Below are positions 16,810 to 24,267 of a stretch of 34,342 bases of DNA, piece by piece. The DNA lies in contig JAGCFD010000006.1 of NCBI GenBank assembly GCA_017650305.1, forward strand, positions 1 through 34,342, read 5' to 3'. The position numbers and the translations under genes are program-made. The notes beneath the pieces are model-generated. The model saw only the letters and a program-made list of their open reading frames with translations. It ran no database searches and was not told where the DNA came from. This DNA comes from Bacteroidales bacterium (GTDB lineage: Bacteria > Bacteroidota > Bacteroidia > Bacteroidales > WCHB1-69). The first letter of the stretch is position 1; the number at the start of each line of letters is the position of its first letter.

Positions 16810-17755
16810 TCAGGAGGGCGACCTCCTCGAACAGTGTGGAAAGTTTTCGTTGGTAAGCGACTTCTTTCCACACTTTTTGTACGTCGTCGGCCGGAACACC
16901 GAAGAGAGTCCTGCCCTCTTCCTGAATATTCTTGTCAACGGCCGACAGCGCATACAGGACAGTGTTCTTGGCCATGTAGACATTGCTGTTCACGCTGGCC
17001 TTGGCCCATATCTTACAGTCGTCGTCGATGAAGGTACAGCCTGCGATCCCGCATTGTGCGCCCAACAGGACACGCTTGCCGATGTGGGTGTCGTGGCCGA
17101 TCTGGACAAGGTTGTCGAAGATGGTGCCGTCACCGATGTAGGTGGTGCCCGACACGCCGCGGTCTATGCAGCAGCTACAACCAATCTCAACGCCGTTTCC
17201 GATCTCCACACGCCCGCACGAGTCAAACTTGACCCAACGGTCAGGACGTTTCTGGAAATAGCAGGCATCGCCGCCAATGGTCGTGTTGGAGTGAATCACC
17301 ACATTGTCGCCAATGACCGTATGCCCATAAATGCTGACATTGGAATGGATGATGCAGTTCTTGCCAATCTTGACATCTTCGCCGATGAAGACCAACGGTT
17401 GGATCACCGTGCCCTCCCCTATCTGGGCATCTGGATGGATGGCTTGCGTCTGCGGATGGAATTCCACAAAATGATGCACCACATCCAGATAATCCAATAG
17501 CGGATCCTCACTGATAATCACCACTTTGTCGTCAGGATAAGCATCCATTTCCTTGTCAAGCAAGACAAACGAAGCCTTACTCTCCAAGACTTTGCGATAA
17601 TACTTACTGCAATCCGCGAAGGTAAGTTCGCCATCCTGGACAGAATGGTATTCATTCAAGCCCTTGACGAGGCCTTTCGGTTCCCCGACCACCTTGACAG
17701 TGCGGTGGAAGATCTTCAAAAGGTCTTCAAGAGCAATGGGAGTAGGAAAAATCAT
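16784..17755 (-). CDS. lpxD: LpxD-like UDP-3-O-acylglucosamine N-acyltransferase (paralogue next to efp)
   Basis: A 323-residue left-handed beta-helix acyltransferase. LpxD adds a hydroxyacyl chain to UDP-3-O-acylglucosamine in lipid A synthesis (cytoplasmic, acyl-ACP dependent). The N-terminal ~100 residues form the uridine-binding-like domain. From about residue 105 hexapeptide repeats follow (IHPDAQIGEGTVIQPLVFIGEDVKIG). The catalytic region NLVQIGHDTHIGKRVLLGAQCGIAGC has His at about 221, matching the active-site His of LpxD. The C-terminus is a helical tail (LSTLFEEVALLKKELESRK). The start ATG overlaps the efp stop (TAATG arrangement), so the two genes are translationally coupled. From memory, Bacteroidota often carry an extra LpxD-like gene beside efp in addition to the one in the lpx cluster. 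This copy may therefore be the paralogue with a modified substrate. Confidence 0.8.
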   Translation of the reverse strand: MIFPTPIALEDLLKIFHRTVKVVGEPKGLVKGLNEYHSVQDGELTFADCSKYYRKVLESKASFVLLDKEMDAYPDDKVVIISEDPLLDYLDVVHHFVEFHPQTQAIHPDAQIGEGTVIQPLVFIGEDVKIGKNCIIHSNVSIYGHTVIGDNVVIHSNTTIGGDACYFQKRPDRWVKFDSCGRVEIGNGVEIGCSCCIDRGVSGTTYIGDGTIFDNLVQIGHDTHIGKRVLLGAQCGIAGCTFIDDDCKIWAKASVNSNVYMAKNTVLYALSAVDKNIQEEGRTLFGVPADDVQKVWKEVAYQRKLSTLFEEVALLKKELESRK

Positions 17756-18324
17756 TACTCTTTAACTCTTTCGGAATATTTATTGGTGCGGGTATCGACT
17801 TTGATCTTGTCGCCAACATTGATGAACAACGGCACATACACTTCAGCACCGGTCTCAACAACAGCACGTTTGAGTGAGTTGGTAGCGGTATCACCCTTCA
17901 CGCCGGGATCAGCTTCAATGACCTCGAGATCAACGAACGGAGGAAGTTCGCAAGTGAGCGGAGTGTCAGTATCAGTGTGATACATGATTTCCACGGTCTG
18001 ACCCTCTTTCAAAAGGTCGGGGTTGTTGATCATGTCTTTTTCAATGGGAAGCTGCTCATACGTCTCGGTATGCATAAAGTTATAGGTGGTTTCACCCTCT
18101 TTATACAAGAACTGGTAAGGGCGGCGCTCCACGCGGGCGAGTTCAATCTTGATGCCAGCGTCGAATCTGACTTCCTGCACTCTTCCGGACTTGATGTGTT
18201 TCAGTTTGGTACGGACAAAAGTGTTACCCTTGCCGGGCTTCACATGCAGGAATTCTACAATGGTCCACAATTCGTTATTGTGCACTATACAAAGGCCATT
18301 CTTAAAATCAGCGGTTGTTGCCAT
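17755..18324 (-). CDS. efp: Translation elongation factor P
   Basis: EF-P relieves ribosome stalling at polyproline stretches. The protein has 189 residues, the usual length, from MATTADFKNGL (ATG at 18324; the longer open frame upstream is non-coding because the promoter lies in it). Domain I contains the tip loop HVKPGKGNTFVRTKL with Lys32, the position that carries the modification or contacts the P-site tRNA. Domains II and III follow (ETYEQLPIEKDMI, PPFVDLEVIEADPGVKGDT and AVVETGAEVYVPLFINVGDKIKVDTRTNKYSERV). The terminal segment G-KIKVDTRTxxYxxR is diagnostic. Its stop overlaps the lpxD-like start, forming a two-gene operon. Its leader shares an unusual sequence with that of glmM. Confidence 0.97.
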   Translation of the reverse strand: MATTADFKNGLCIVHNNELWTIVEFLHVKPGKGNTFVRTKLKHIKSGRVQEVRFDAGIKIELARVERRPYQFLYKEGETTYNFMHTETYEQLPIEKDMINNPDLLKEGQTVEIMYHTDTDTPLTCELPPFVDLEVIEADPGVKGDTATNSLKRAVVETGAEVYVPLFINVGDKIKVDTRTNKYSERVKE

Positions 18325-18340
18325 ACAAATAATATTTAGG

Positions 18341-18364
18341 TTTATAAAATAGGGCGCAAAAGTA
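18341..18364 (-). promoter_or_regulatory. efp promoter -7 element and initial transcribed sequence
   Basis: Minus strand TACTTTTG (18364-18357) fits TAnnTTTG. It continues directly into GCGCCCTATTTTATAAA, which recurs with one difference in the glmM promoter at 28027-28047. No clear -33 TTTG at standard distance was seen. Confidence 0.55.
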
Positions 18365-18457
18365 CATATTTTTTGCAAATTTCCAACAAGTTCCATGCAC
18401 CGTCTTGAAAAAAGGCCCGGAAAGGCAAGACAAAGCCTATTGTCAAGGGGCAAGACA

Positions 18458-18488
18458 CAAAAAAGAGGCGCTGCAATGCAGGCCTCTT
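18458..18488 (-). terminator. Rho-independent terminator after the ECF sigma gene
   Basis: On the minus strand AAGAGGC-CTGC pairs with GCAG-GCCTCTT with a one-base bulge and loop ATT, followed by TTTTG. It lies about 53 nt after the sigma-factor stop and separates it from efp. Confidence 0.78.
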
Positions 18489-18540
18489 CATGTATTGTTT
18501 CAAGAGCGCCCCGACCTGAAAGGCGGGACAGTGGCAGACA

Positions 18541-19125
18541 CTACAATTCCACAGAAATCTGATGATCGCGGATCAGCTTGCGCATATTCAGAATCGCGTA
18601 GCGCATACGGCCCAAGGCAGTGTTGATGCTGACACCCGTGACAGCCGCGATCTCCTTGAAGCTGTAGTCATCGTAAATGCGAAGCTTCAACACCTCACGT
18701 TGCTCCGCTGGAAGATGCTCCACCACCCGGTCCAAATCGGCATATACCTGCTCGCGAACCATCATCTGCTCCACCGACTCCTCCTTGGAGGTCAAAAAGT
18801 CCAAAGCATCATAGTTCTCGGTGGCAGCCATGACCGGCAGTTTCTGGCTACGACGATAGTGGTCCACCTTCAGGTTGTTGGCAATGCGCATGATCCATTG
18901 GAAAAACTTGCCCTCATCGTAATAGTTTCCAGAACGAATAGTATTGATAACCTTGATGAAAGTATCTTGGAAAATGTCTTCAGCCAATTCCTTGTTTTTC
19001 ACGGAAACTAAAATATAGGAGAAGAGACGCTTTTCGTATCTTTCAATCAGCGTCTTCAGGGCACACTCATCACCGGATTGATAACGTAAGACCAACTCGT
19101 TGTCCGACAGCTTGTCAGCTTTCAT
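18541..19125 (-). CDS. ECF-type RNA polymerase sigma factor (sigma-70 family)
   Basis: A 194-residue protein with only regions 2 and 4, as in extracytoplasmic-function sigma factors. Region 2 is about residues 20-90: LIERYEKRLFSYILVSVKNKELAEDIFQDTFIKV, then GKFFQWIMRIANNLKVDHYRR. Region 4 is about 130-185: LPAEQREVLKLRIYDDYSFKEIAAVTGVSINTALGRMRYAI, a clear helix-turn-helix. No anti-sigma factor gene is adjacent, so its control cannot be inferred from neighbours. The start is supported by an AAAGGAG Shine-Dalgarno-like sequence 7 nt before the ATG, which is uncommon in Bacteroidota. A -7 element lies about 96 nt upstream, giving a fairly long leader. A terminator follows the gene, so it is probably monocistronic. 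The regulon is unknown. Confidence 0.92.
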   Translation of the reverse strand: MKADKLSDNELVLRYQSGDECALKTLIERYEKRLFSYILVSVKNKELAEDIFQDTFIKVINTIRSGNYYDEGKFFQWIMRIANNLKVDHYRRSQKLPVMAATENYDALDFLTSKEESVEQMMVREQVYADLDRVVEHLPAEQREVLKLRIYDDYSFKEIAAVTGVSINTALGRMRYAILNMRKLIRDHQISVEL

Positions 19126-19220
19126 AATAAACTCCTTTCTTTTTAAATGAACAAAAAGTAGAATTTAATCGATAGTCGGTCTCCTTTAAAGTTTAAACGT
19201 TAATAATCATTTTTACGCCG

Positions 19221-19228
19221 CAAAAATA
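19221..19228 (-). promoter_or_regulatory. -7 element of the ECF sigma gene
   Basis: Minus strand TATTTTTG followed by CGGCG, about 96 nt before the ATG. It fits TAnnTTTG; no -33 TTTG was identified. Confidence 0.5.
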
Positions 19229-19441
19229 GAATTTTTTTTCATTCATTCAATACTAAAAATGAATTTTAGATTTTTTTTGATTCTGCGAGGCGGAGGCAGG
19301 GGCCTTAAAACGAGGTAAATAAACACAAATGAATGTTTATAATATTACATAAATAACTAACCTACAACGTTATAAGATATTAATCGTAAAATATTAAAGA
19401 AAATGAAGGAGAAAAAAAGGGACAAATCAACAAAAAAAATG

Positions 19442-19449
19442 TATTTTTG
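19442..19449 (+). promoter_or_regulatory. -7 element of the zapB-like/zapA operon
   Basis: TATTTTTG followed by CACG, 20 nt before the ATG at 19470. It fits TAnnTTTG; no -33 TTTG was identified. Confidence 0.5.
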
Positions 19450-19469
19450 CACGTTCATCCAATGCAAAT

Positions 19470-19760
19470 ATGGCCACATTTCAAAGCATTTATAACAGAA
19501 TAGAATACAATGTCAAGGAAGGTGCCGAGAAGATCCGGATGTTGAAAGAAGAGAATGCCAGGCTGGAGGAAGAGAACAAGTTGCTGAAAGGGCGGCAAGC
19601 GGAACTGGAGCAGTTGCTGGATGATGCTAAAGAGCGAATAAAATTAATAACAATAACAGAAACGATAATAAATAAAGAACATAAACAAGAAATAAAAAAG
19701 CAAATTAAAGATTGGGTGCAGGAGATAGATAAATGTATAAATCTGCTCACGACAAAGTAG
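19470..19760 (+). CDS. Small coiled-coil protein upstream of ZapA (ZapB-like)
   Basis: A 96-residue protein, coiled coil through most of its length (EKIRMLKEENARLEEENKLLKGRQAELEQLLDDAKERI), with a short C-terminal helix ending CINLLTTK. It directly precedes zapA (2 nt between the TAG and the ATG). That size and position suggest a division-associated, ZapB-like coiled-coil partner, but coiled coils are poor evidence of homology, so the name is tentative. The N-terminus MATFQSIYNRIEYNV has no signal peptide, so the protein is cytoplasmic. Synthesis is presumably coupled to ZapA. Confidence 0.75.
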   Translation: MATFQSIYNRIEYNVKEGAEKIRMLKEENARLEEENKLLKGRQAELEQLLDDAKERIKLITITETIINKEHKQEIKKQIKDWVQEIDKCINLLTTK

Positions 19761-19762
19761 CG

Positions 19763-20053
19763 ATGGAAGACGAGAAGATTACGATAACGATACAGGTGGC
19801 ACAGAGGAACTTGTCGCTGAAGATACAAAAAGAGTGGGAACACTACTTCCGTGAAGCAGAGAAAGTGATCAATGAGAATTTTCTGGAATTTGCAAAAATT
19901 TGGACATACAGAGACCAACAAGACCTATTATCTATGATATTAGTCAATTTTGTTGTGAAATGGCTTGCTGACGAACAGAAACTGAAAGAATATGATGAAG
20001 AATTGATTCCCATGATGGAATCATTGCAAGAACTTACAGAGAATTTGCACTGA
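19763..20053 (+). CDS. zapA: Cell division protein ZapA
   Basis: A 96-residue protein from MEDEKITITIQVAQRNLSLKI. ZapA binds and bundles FtsZ at the division ring. The N-terminal beta segment (ITITIQVAQRNLSLKI) is followed by a long helix with YFREAEKVINENFLEFAKIW, then a C-terminal coiled-coil helix (DEQKLKEYDEELIPMMESLQEL), the usual ZapA layout. The frame stays open upstream to 19733, but ATG 19763 lies just after the stop of the coiled-coil gene and gives the normal length. The 6S RNA gene follows immediately. The neighbourhood zapA then 6S RNA then rny supports the call. Confidence 0.85.
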   Translation: MEDEKITITIQVAQRNLSLKIQKEWEHYFREAEKVINENFLEFAKIWTYRDQQDLLSMILVNFVVKWLADEQKLKEYDEELIPMMESLQELTENLH

Positions 20054-20071
20054 AAACTGCGTTCTTTGACA

Positions 20072-20267
20072 TGACAACCTGCATAAGCCCGGATACGTTT
20101 GTTAAACTCAACAGTAAATGAACTGAAGGGGACGCTTGTCCAGCTCAGAACAGGCCCGGATCCGCAAGGATGGCTCATAACCCGCGGGACGTTCGCCGTT
20201 GGGTGGCACCTTCAACCATATCATATAGGAGTTTTTCGAAACCCTATGGGGCTTATGCAGTTTTTTT
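20072..20267 (+). ncRNA. ssrS: 6S RNA (RNA polymerase-binding regulatory RNA)
   Basis: About 190 nt with the classic 6S architecture. The ends pair perfectly: CTGCATAAGCCC (20079-20090) with GGGCTTATGCAG (20249-20260), directly followed by seven T. An inner helix AAACTC (20104-20109) pairs with GAGTTT (20229-20234). Then comes a symmetric open bubble of 14 nt per strand (20110-20123 and 20215-20228). Beyond it TGAAGG (20124-20129) pairs with CCTTCA (20209-20214), leading into an apical arm. 6S RNA sequesters the housekeeping polymerase by mimicking an open promoter. A GTTCTTTG (20061-20068) at the right distance upstream could be the -7 element, though it lacks TA. The location after zapA agrees with 6S genes in other bacteria. 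The exact 5' end is estimated. Confidence 0.83.
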
Positions 20268-20342
20268 ATCCCTTCCCCAATCCAAAGTCAAAACGAACCT
20301 ATTTAATTATTTATCAATTCATTAATTAAACCTAATATATTT

Positions 20343-21887
20343 ATGACTAACGTACTTTGGATTATCGTAGGCTTGGTGATTGGTATTGCAGCCGGCATAT
20401 TTGCAGCCTACACATTTCTAAACAAACAACTGACAAAATCTGGACAGGAGGCCCTGAAAAAAGCTGAGGCAGATGGAGAAATCATCAAGAAAGAGAAGAT
20501 TTTACAAGCTAAAGAGAAATTCCTCCAACTGAAAAACGAGTATGAGAAGACTGTCAACGACCGTAACCGTCAACTGTCCGCAGATGAGAACCGACTGAAA
20601 CAAAAAGAGAACAGCCTCAACCAGAAACTGGAAGACCTGAACCGCAAGAACAACGAGGCCAACAATCTCCAAGACAAACTGGAAAAACAGCTGCAGATCA
20701 ACGCCCAAAAAGAGAAGGAGTTGGAGAATCAGACAGCCCTTCAGAAGACCAAGCTGGAGGCTATCGCAGAGATGAGTTCCAACGAGGCAAAAGAGCAACT
20801 CGTCAACTTGATGAAAGAGGAGGCAAGGGCTGACGCCATGGTCATGGTGAAAGACATCATCGACGAGGCCAAGATCACGGCCAACATGGAAGCAAAAAAA
20901 GTGATAATCAACGCATTGCAGAGAACTGGCGTTGAGACTGCCTTAGAGAATACCGTTTCCGTATTCAACATTGAGAATGACGAGATCAAGGGCCGCATCA
21001 TTGGCCGTGAGGGCCGTAACATCCGCACCTTGGAGAACCTCACGGGCGTGGACGTTATCATCGATGACTCCCCCGACACCATCCTGTTGTCGAGTTTCGA
21101 CCCTGTCAGAAGGGAAGTGGCGCGCCTCTCCCTGCAGAAGTTGGTGCAGGACGGCCGCATCCACCCGGCACGTATCGAGGAGATTGTAGCCAAGACGAAA
21201 CGCCAGATTGAGCAAGAGATTGCCGAGCTGGGAAAACGCACCTGCATCGACCTGGGCATCAACAACATGCCGCACGAGCTCATGCGTCTGGTAGGTAAGA
21301 TGCGCTATCGTTCCTCCTACGGTCAGAACCTGTTGCAACACGCCAAGGAGGTGGCCAACTTGAGCGCCGCCATGGCTGCCGAGATGGGTCTGAACGCGAA
21401 ACTGGCCCGCCGCGCCGGTTTGTTGCATGACATCGGCAAAGTACCCGACACGGAGCCCGAGATGCCGCACGCACTCTTCGGCGCGCGTCTGGCAGAACAG
21501 TTCAAGGAGCGTCCTGAGATTGTCAATGCCATCGGCGCACACCATGACGAGATGGAGATGACCACCCTGATAGCACCTATCGTGCAAGTGTGCGACGCCA
21601 TCTCCGGCGCACGCCCAGGCGCACGTCGCGAAGTGGTGGAGGCTTACATGAAACGACTCAACGACCTCGAGAACCTCGCCCTCACCTACCCCGGCGTCGT
21701 CAAGACCTACGCCATCCAGGCCGGCCGCGAACTGCGCGTCATAGTCGGCGCCGAGAAAGTGACCGACGCAGAAGCCAACCAGATCTCCATGGACCTCTCC
21801 AAGAAGATCCAAAACGAGATGACCTACCCCGGACAAATCAAGATCACCGTTATACGTGAAACCAGATCCGTAAACTATGCAAGATAA
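20343..21887 (+). CDS. rny: Ribonuclease Y
   Basis: Membrane-anchored endoribonuclease that initiates mRNA decay. 514 residues, typical length. Residues about 3-25 form a transmembrane helix ([22 protein letters not shown]). Residues about 30-200 are coiled coil. A KH domain at about 205-265 has [29 protein letters not shown]. The HD domain at about 330-425 has [12 protein letters not shown] (His362-Asp363) and [12 protein letters not shown]. The C-terminal RNase Y domain includes [20 protein letters not shown] and [12 protein letters not shown]. About 75 nt separate it from the 6S terminator. No clear TAnnTTTG was found there. The last 11 nt overlap the next gene, suggesting translational coupling. 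Confidence 0.96.
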   Translation: MTNVLWIIVGLVIGIAAGIFAAYTFLNKQLTKSGQEALKKAEADGEIIKKEKILQAKEKFLQLKNEYEKTVNDRNRQLSADENRLKQKENSLNQKLEDLNRKNNEANNLQDKLEKQLQINAQKEKELENQTALQKTKLEAIAEMSSNEAKEQLVNLMKEEARADAMVMVKDIIDEAKITANMEAKKVIINALQRTGVETALENTVSVFNIENDEIKGRIIGREGRNIRTLENLTGVDVIIDDSPDTILLSSFDPVRREVARLSLQKLVQDGRIHPARIEEIVAKTKRQIEQEIAELGKRTCIDLGINNMPHELMRLVGKMRYRSSYGQNLLQHAKEVANLSAAMAAEMGLNAKLARRAGLLHDIGKVPDTEPEMPHALFGARLAEQFKERPEIVNAIGAHHDEMEMTTLIAPIVQVCDAISGARPGARREVVEAYMKRLNDLENLALTYPGVVKTYAIQAGRELRVIVGAEKVTDAEANQISMDLSKKIQNEMTYPGQIKITVIRETRSVNYAR

Positions 21888-22188
21888 CAACACCAACCCC
21901 GAACCCGCCAAGCCCAAACGGAAAGTGATATGGGCTGTGTACGCCGTCACCATCGTGGCGTTCCTGTTCTACATCATCTTCTCCGATCATGCCTACAAAA
22001 CGCACAAGGAGCTGAACCATAAGATTTCCAACCTGGAAAAGAAGATTGTGAACACCCAACATCAGGTGAGCAATGAATATACTTACGACCAGCTCATGTC
22101 GGACTCTGTTCTGCTGGAGAAATATGCCCGCGAACAACTCAACATGCACAAGGCGGACGAGGACGTGTTTATCTTGATATATGAATAA
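21877..22188 (+). CDS. FtsB/DivIC-like septum formation initiator protein
   Basis: A 103-residue bitopic membrane protein. It has a short basic cytoplasmic N-terminus (KPKRK), one transmembrane helix (about 18-36, [19 protein letters not shown]), a periplasmic coiled coil ([20 protein letters not shown]) and a short C-terminal segment with [20 protein letters not shown]. The (E)xxARE-xxxxxKxxEDVFxI motif is characteristic of FtsB/DivIC family proteins, which join FtsL and FtsQ in the divisome. It overlaps rny by 11 nt and precedes aroQ by 12 nt. Orthology to FtsB rather than DivIC is not resolvable here. Confidence 0.85.
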   Translation: MQDNNTNPEPAKPKRKVIWAVYAVTIVAFLFYIIFSDHAYKTHKELNHKISNLEKKIVNTQHQVSNEYTYDQLMSDSVLLEKYAREQLNMHKADEDVFILIYE

Positions 22189-22200
22189 ACAAGACAAAAA

Positions 22201-22629
22201 ATGAAAGTATTCATCATCAACGGCGTGAATCTTGGCCAGATCGGCACTCGGGAGGTGAACATCTACGGACACCTCTCCTTCGACGAGTATCTGCGCGACC
22301 TGGTCAACCTTTACCCTGATGTGAATATCGACTACTTGCAGGAGGACGATGAAGGAGAACTGGCACAAGCCATTGCCGAAGCCCACGACTATGATGGAAT
22401 CATCCTCAATCCAGGTGCCTTCACCCACACATCCATAGCTGTGGCCGATGCCATACGCACCACCCCGTGCCCTGTCATCGAAGTGCACCTCAGCAACATC
22501 TTCGGCCGTGAGCCATATCGCCACCGTAACTTGGTCGCCAGCCATTGCATCGGGTCTATCAGCGGCTTTGGTCTTGACGGCTACCGCATGGCATTGGAAC
22601 ACCTTATAAAAAAATGCACACCTCTTTAA
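22201..22629 (+). CDS. aroQ: 3-dehydroquinate dehydratase, type II
   Basis: Third step of the shikimate pathway, dehydration of 3-dehydroquinate to 3-dehydroshikimate; type II enzymes form dodecamers. 142 residues, normal length. Motifs: NGVNLGQIGTREVNIYG (the usual NGPNLNxLGxREPxxYG) with Arg17 and catalytic Tyr22, ILNPGAFTHTS with Asn70, VIEVHLSNIFGREPYRH with His96, and SISGFGLDGYRMAL. The departures GV and GQ in the first motif are unusual but outside the catalytic residues. It is spaced 12 nt after the FtsB-like gene and probably belongs to the rny operon. Confidence 0.94.
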   Translation: MKVFIINGVNLGQIGTREVNIYGHLSFDEYLRDLVNLYPDVNIDYLQEDDEGELAQAIAEAHDYDGIILNPGAFTHTSIAVADAIRTTPCPVIEVHLSNIFGREPYRHRNLVASHCIGSISGFGLDGYRMALEHLIKKCTPL

Positions 22630-22701
22630 ACTCTTACTTTCATTTCTTGTCCATAAACCGTTTTTTTGAAATTTTTGAAACCTAATAAATTTAATAGCAT
22701 T

Positions 22702-23154
22702 ATGAAAAAGTTACTTAGTGTATTCATCCTGTTAGCTTTCGTTTTCGCAGGTGTGGCTCAAGAAACCGCCCCTGAAAAGACTAACAAAAAAACAAAAGAA
22801 CCTGAAATCACCTTTGAATCCTTAGTTCATGACTACGGCAACATCACGCAAGGTGACAATGGCGAGTGCGACTTCGTCTTCAAGAACACAGGCAAGGCCG
22901 ATCTTATTCTGACCAACTGCCGTGCAAGCTGCGGCTGCACCGTGCCTTCTTGGCCTAAGGACCCGATCGCTCCCGGCAAGAAAGCCACGATCCACGTGAA
23001 GTACAACACCAACCGGATCGGTGCCATCAACAAAACCATCACGGTGGAATCTAACGCTGTCAACAACCGCGTGGTCTTAAGCATCAAAGGCAATGTGGCT
23101 GAAAAACCGCTGGAAGCCGCTCCTGAGAACGAAGGCACTAGCGTTAGACAGTAA
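22702..23154 (+). CDS. Secreted DUF1573 protein (first of a tandem pair)
   Basis: A 150-residue protein starting MKKLLSVFILLAFVFAGVAQ (signal peptide). The DUF1573 domain, an Ig-like immunoglobulin/ASPM-type fold common in Bacteroidota, spans about residues 45-140. It contains FESLVHDYGNITQGD, FKNTGKADLILTNCRASCGCTVPSWPKDPIAPGKKATI and VKYNTNRIGAINKTITV. The CGCT and PIAPG elements are family hallmarks. The function of the family is unknown; it is presumed periplasmic. ATG 22702 was chosen because it begins the signal peptide. Followed after 52 nt by a second member of the same family. Confidence 0.88.
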   Translation: MKKLLSVFILLAFVFAGVAQETAPEKTNKKTKEPEITFESLVHDYGNITQGDNGECDFVFKNTGKADLILTNCRASCGCTVPSWPKDPIAPGKKATIHVKYNTNRIGAINKTITVESNAVNNRVVLSIKGNVAEKPLEAAPENEGTSVRQ

Positions 23155-23206
23155 CGTTAAAAGCTCTGAAATCAGATAATTTATCCATTTCTAACCATCC
23201 ATAGCA

Positions 23207-23647
23207 ATGAAAAAGATTCTCATCCTCGGATTGATCATCGGTCTCTTCGTTGGCGCGCAAGCCCAGTCGAAGAACACCTCAAAGTCCTCCAAACCAGTAA
23301 CTTCGGCAACGAGCACGTCAACAGCCAAATACACTGGCACGGGCGCCGAAATAGAGTTTGAAAAATCATACGTGGACTTTGGTACATTGAAAGTCGGTGA
23401 CGTGAAAGTGGTGACCATCACCTTCAAGAACATAGGCAAGAAGCCGTTGATTCTGGACGATGTGATCTCCTCTTGCGACTGCACCACGGTAGAATGGTCG
23501 AAGGAGCCCATCATGCCGGGACAGAAGGGCACCATCAAGGCCAGATATTCCGCCAAGAATGTGGGTCTCATCAGCAAACGTCTGACGGTGCTTTCCAACG
23601 CCAACACCGACAGAGTCATTTTACAACTTAAGGGAGAGGTGAAATAA
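23207..23647 (+). CDS. Secreted DUF1573 protein (second of a tandem pair)
   Basis: A 146-residue protein with a signal peptide MKKILILGLIIGLFVGAQAQ, a Ser/Thr/Lys-rich linker (SKNTSKSSKPVTSATSTST) and a DUF1573 domain. The domain includes FEKSYVDFGTLKVGDVKVV, FKNIGKKPLILDDVISSCDCTTVEWSKEPIMPGQKGTIKA and YSAKNVGLISKRLTV. The CDCT in place of CGCT and otherwise parallel layout show a paralogue of the preceding gene, likely an old tandem duplication. Role unknown; presumably periplasmic. The stop lies in the loop of a hairpin that may terminate this operon just before tmRNA. Confidence 0.88.
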   Translation: MKKILILGLIIGLFVGAQAQSKNTSKSSKPVTSATSTSTAKYTGTGAEIEFEKSYVDFGTLKVGDVKVVTITFKNIGKKPLILDDVISSCDCTTVEWSKEPIMPGQKGTIKARYSAKNVGLISKRLTVLSNANTDRVILQLKGEVK

Positions 23648-23661
23648 CCCTCTCCTTCTTT
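23633..23661 (+). terminator. Possible terminator between the DUF1573 gene and tmRNA
   Basis: GGAGAGG (23633-23639) can pair with CCTCTCC (23649-23655) across a 9-nt loop containing the TAA stop, followed by TTCTTT. The T-run is weak and tmRNA starts 6 nt later, so it may be a partial terminator only. Confidence 0.4.
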
Positions 23662-23666
23662 CCCCT

Positions 23667-24054
23667 GGGGTCGTTTGGTTTTGACAGCAAGTTCGGGGGA
23701 TTGTAAGCAGGTCGGAAATTGTGAGCCAATTCCGTTAACATTCAACTCTCGATGCCAATAAACGGCGAAACTTCTTATGCATTCGCAGCCTAACGGCCGC
23801 GGATCCCGCCGCCCAGACAAGGTCTGTTGCCGCGGGCGCTTCCCCGGAAGTTAATCCGTCCAACGTCCGGTCCGAAGTGTCATAAAAGGACAGATAGCAA
23901 ATGCTGGCTCCGCAGCAGGCGCGAAACTTCAGGAGATAAGCGGCGGTCAGGTCCGTCTCGTACCATACCGTCGCCGACCATCAAACGAAGACTAAACTTG
24001 TAGAAAGCAATCTTGCGGCTAGTTTGGACGAGGGTTCGACTCCCTCCGGCTCCA
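23667..24054 (+). ncRNA. ssrA: Transfer-messenger RNA (tmRNA)
   Basis: Rescues stalled ribosomes and tags the incomplete protein for proteolysis. The 5' end GGGGTCG pairs with CGGCTCC at the 3' end (with G-U pairs) to make the acceptor stem. TTTGGTTTTGACAGC follows, as in other tmRNAs. The 3' portion AACTTGTAGAAAGCAA, TTTGGACGAGGGTTCGACTCCCTCC gives the tRNA-like T arm and matches the pattern I know from Bacteroidales tmRNA. The tag frame lies at 23758-23793, and GC-rich pseudoknot regions fill the rest (for example around 23793-23980). About 388 nt, normal size. The genome does not encode the terminal CCA (A at 24054 is followed by CTT), so CCA must be added. One-piece form. Confidence 0.95.
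23758..23793 (+). other. tmRNA proteolysis tag reading frame
   Basis: Reads I-N-G-E-T-S-Y-A-F-A-A then TAA. The GET-YA-AA core fits Bacteroidota tags, with Phe where most tags have Leu. Whether the resume codon is ATA (Ile) or the following AAC is not certain; the carried Ala precedes it. Confidence 0.85.
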
Positions 24055-24060
24055 CTTGAG

Positions 24061-24096
24061 ATACACCGATAATCTTCTGATTGTCGGTGTATTTTG
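24061..24096 (+). terminator. Rho-independent terminator of tmRNA
   Basis: ATACACCGATAATC (24061-24074) and GATTGTCGGTGTAT (24079-24092) form a 14-bp stem with one G-T pair and a TTCT loop, followed by TTTG. The U-tract is short but the stem is long and perfectly placed 6 nt after the tmRNA end. Confidence 0.75.
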
Positions 24097-24163
24097 CATT
24101 AAGAACCATCCTGCCACTGCAACCATTTCCATCCTTTGCATCTTAATTGATACAGATATTTGC

Positions 24164-24171
24164 TATCTTTG
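24164..24171 (+). promoter_or_regulatory. -7 element for the secreted protein at 24268
   Basis: TATCTTTG followed by CTGC fits TAnnTTTG, with a TTTG at 24135-24138 (25 nt spacing, slightly long). The leader would be about 90 nt. Confidence 0.5.
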
Positions 24172-24267
24172 CTGCGTCGTTCTCTGCAAATCATGTTTAA
24201 CGACTTCGCATGATCCGCAGATACGGCGTGGAGTGTGAATACACAGAAGTCGCTATATATCGGAAAA

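Larger units (their letters stand above)
19126..19469. other. Divergent intergenic region between sigma gene and zapB-like gene
   Basis: About 344 bp. It contains a minus-strand -7 element (19221-19228) and a ~90-nt leader for the sigma gene, and a plus-strand -7 element (19442-19449) for the division genes. The middle (about 19230-19435) is A/T-rich with one G-rich patch near 19287-19316. No RNA gene, ORF or convincing hairpin was recognised there. Confidence 0.6.

Noticed and set aside
20943..21953. Minus-strand 336-codon frame opposite rny
   Set aside because: rny shows KH and HD motifs throughout; the antisense product is biased composition with no family.
23191..23820. Minus-strand 209-codon frame across the DUF1573 gene and tmRNA 5' half
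   Set aside because: Both strands cannot be right here; tmRNA ends, tag and the DUF1573 motifs identify the plus strand as the real one.
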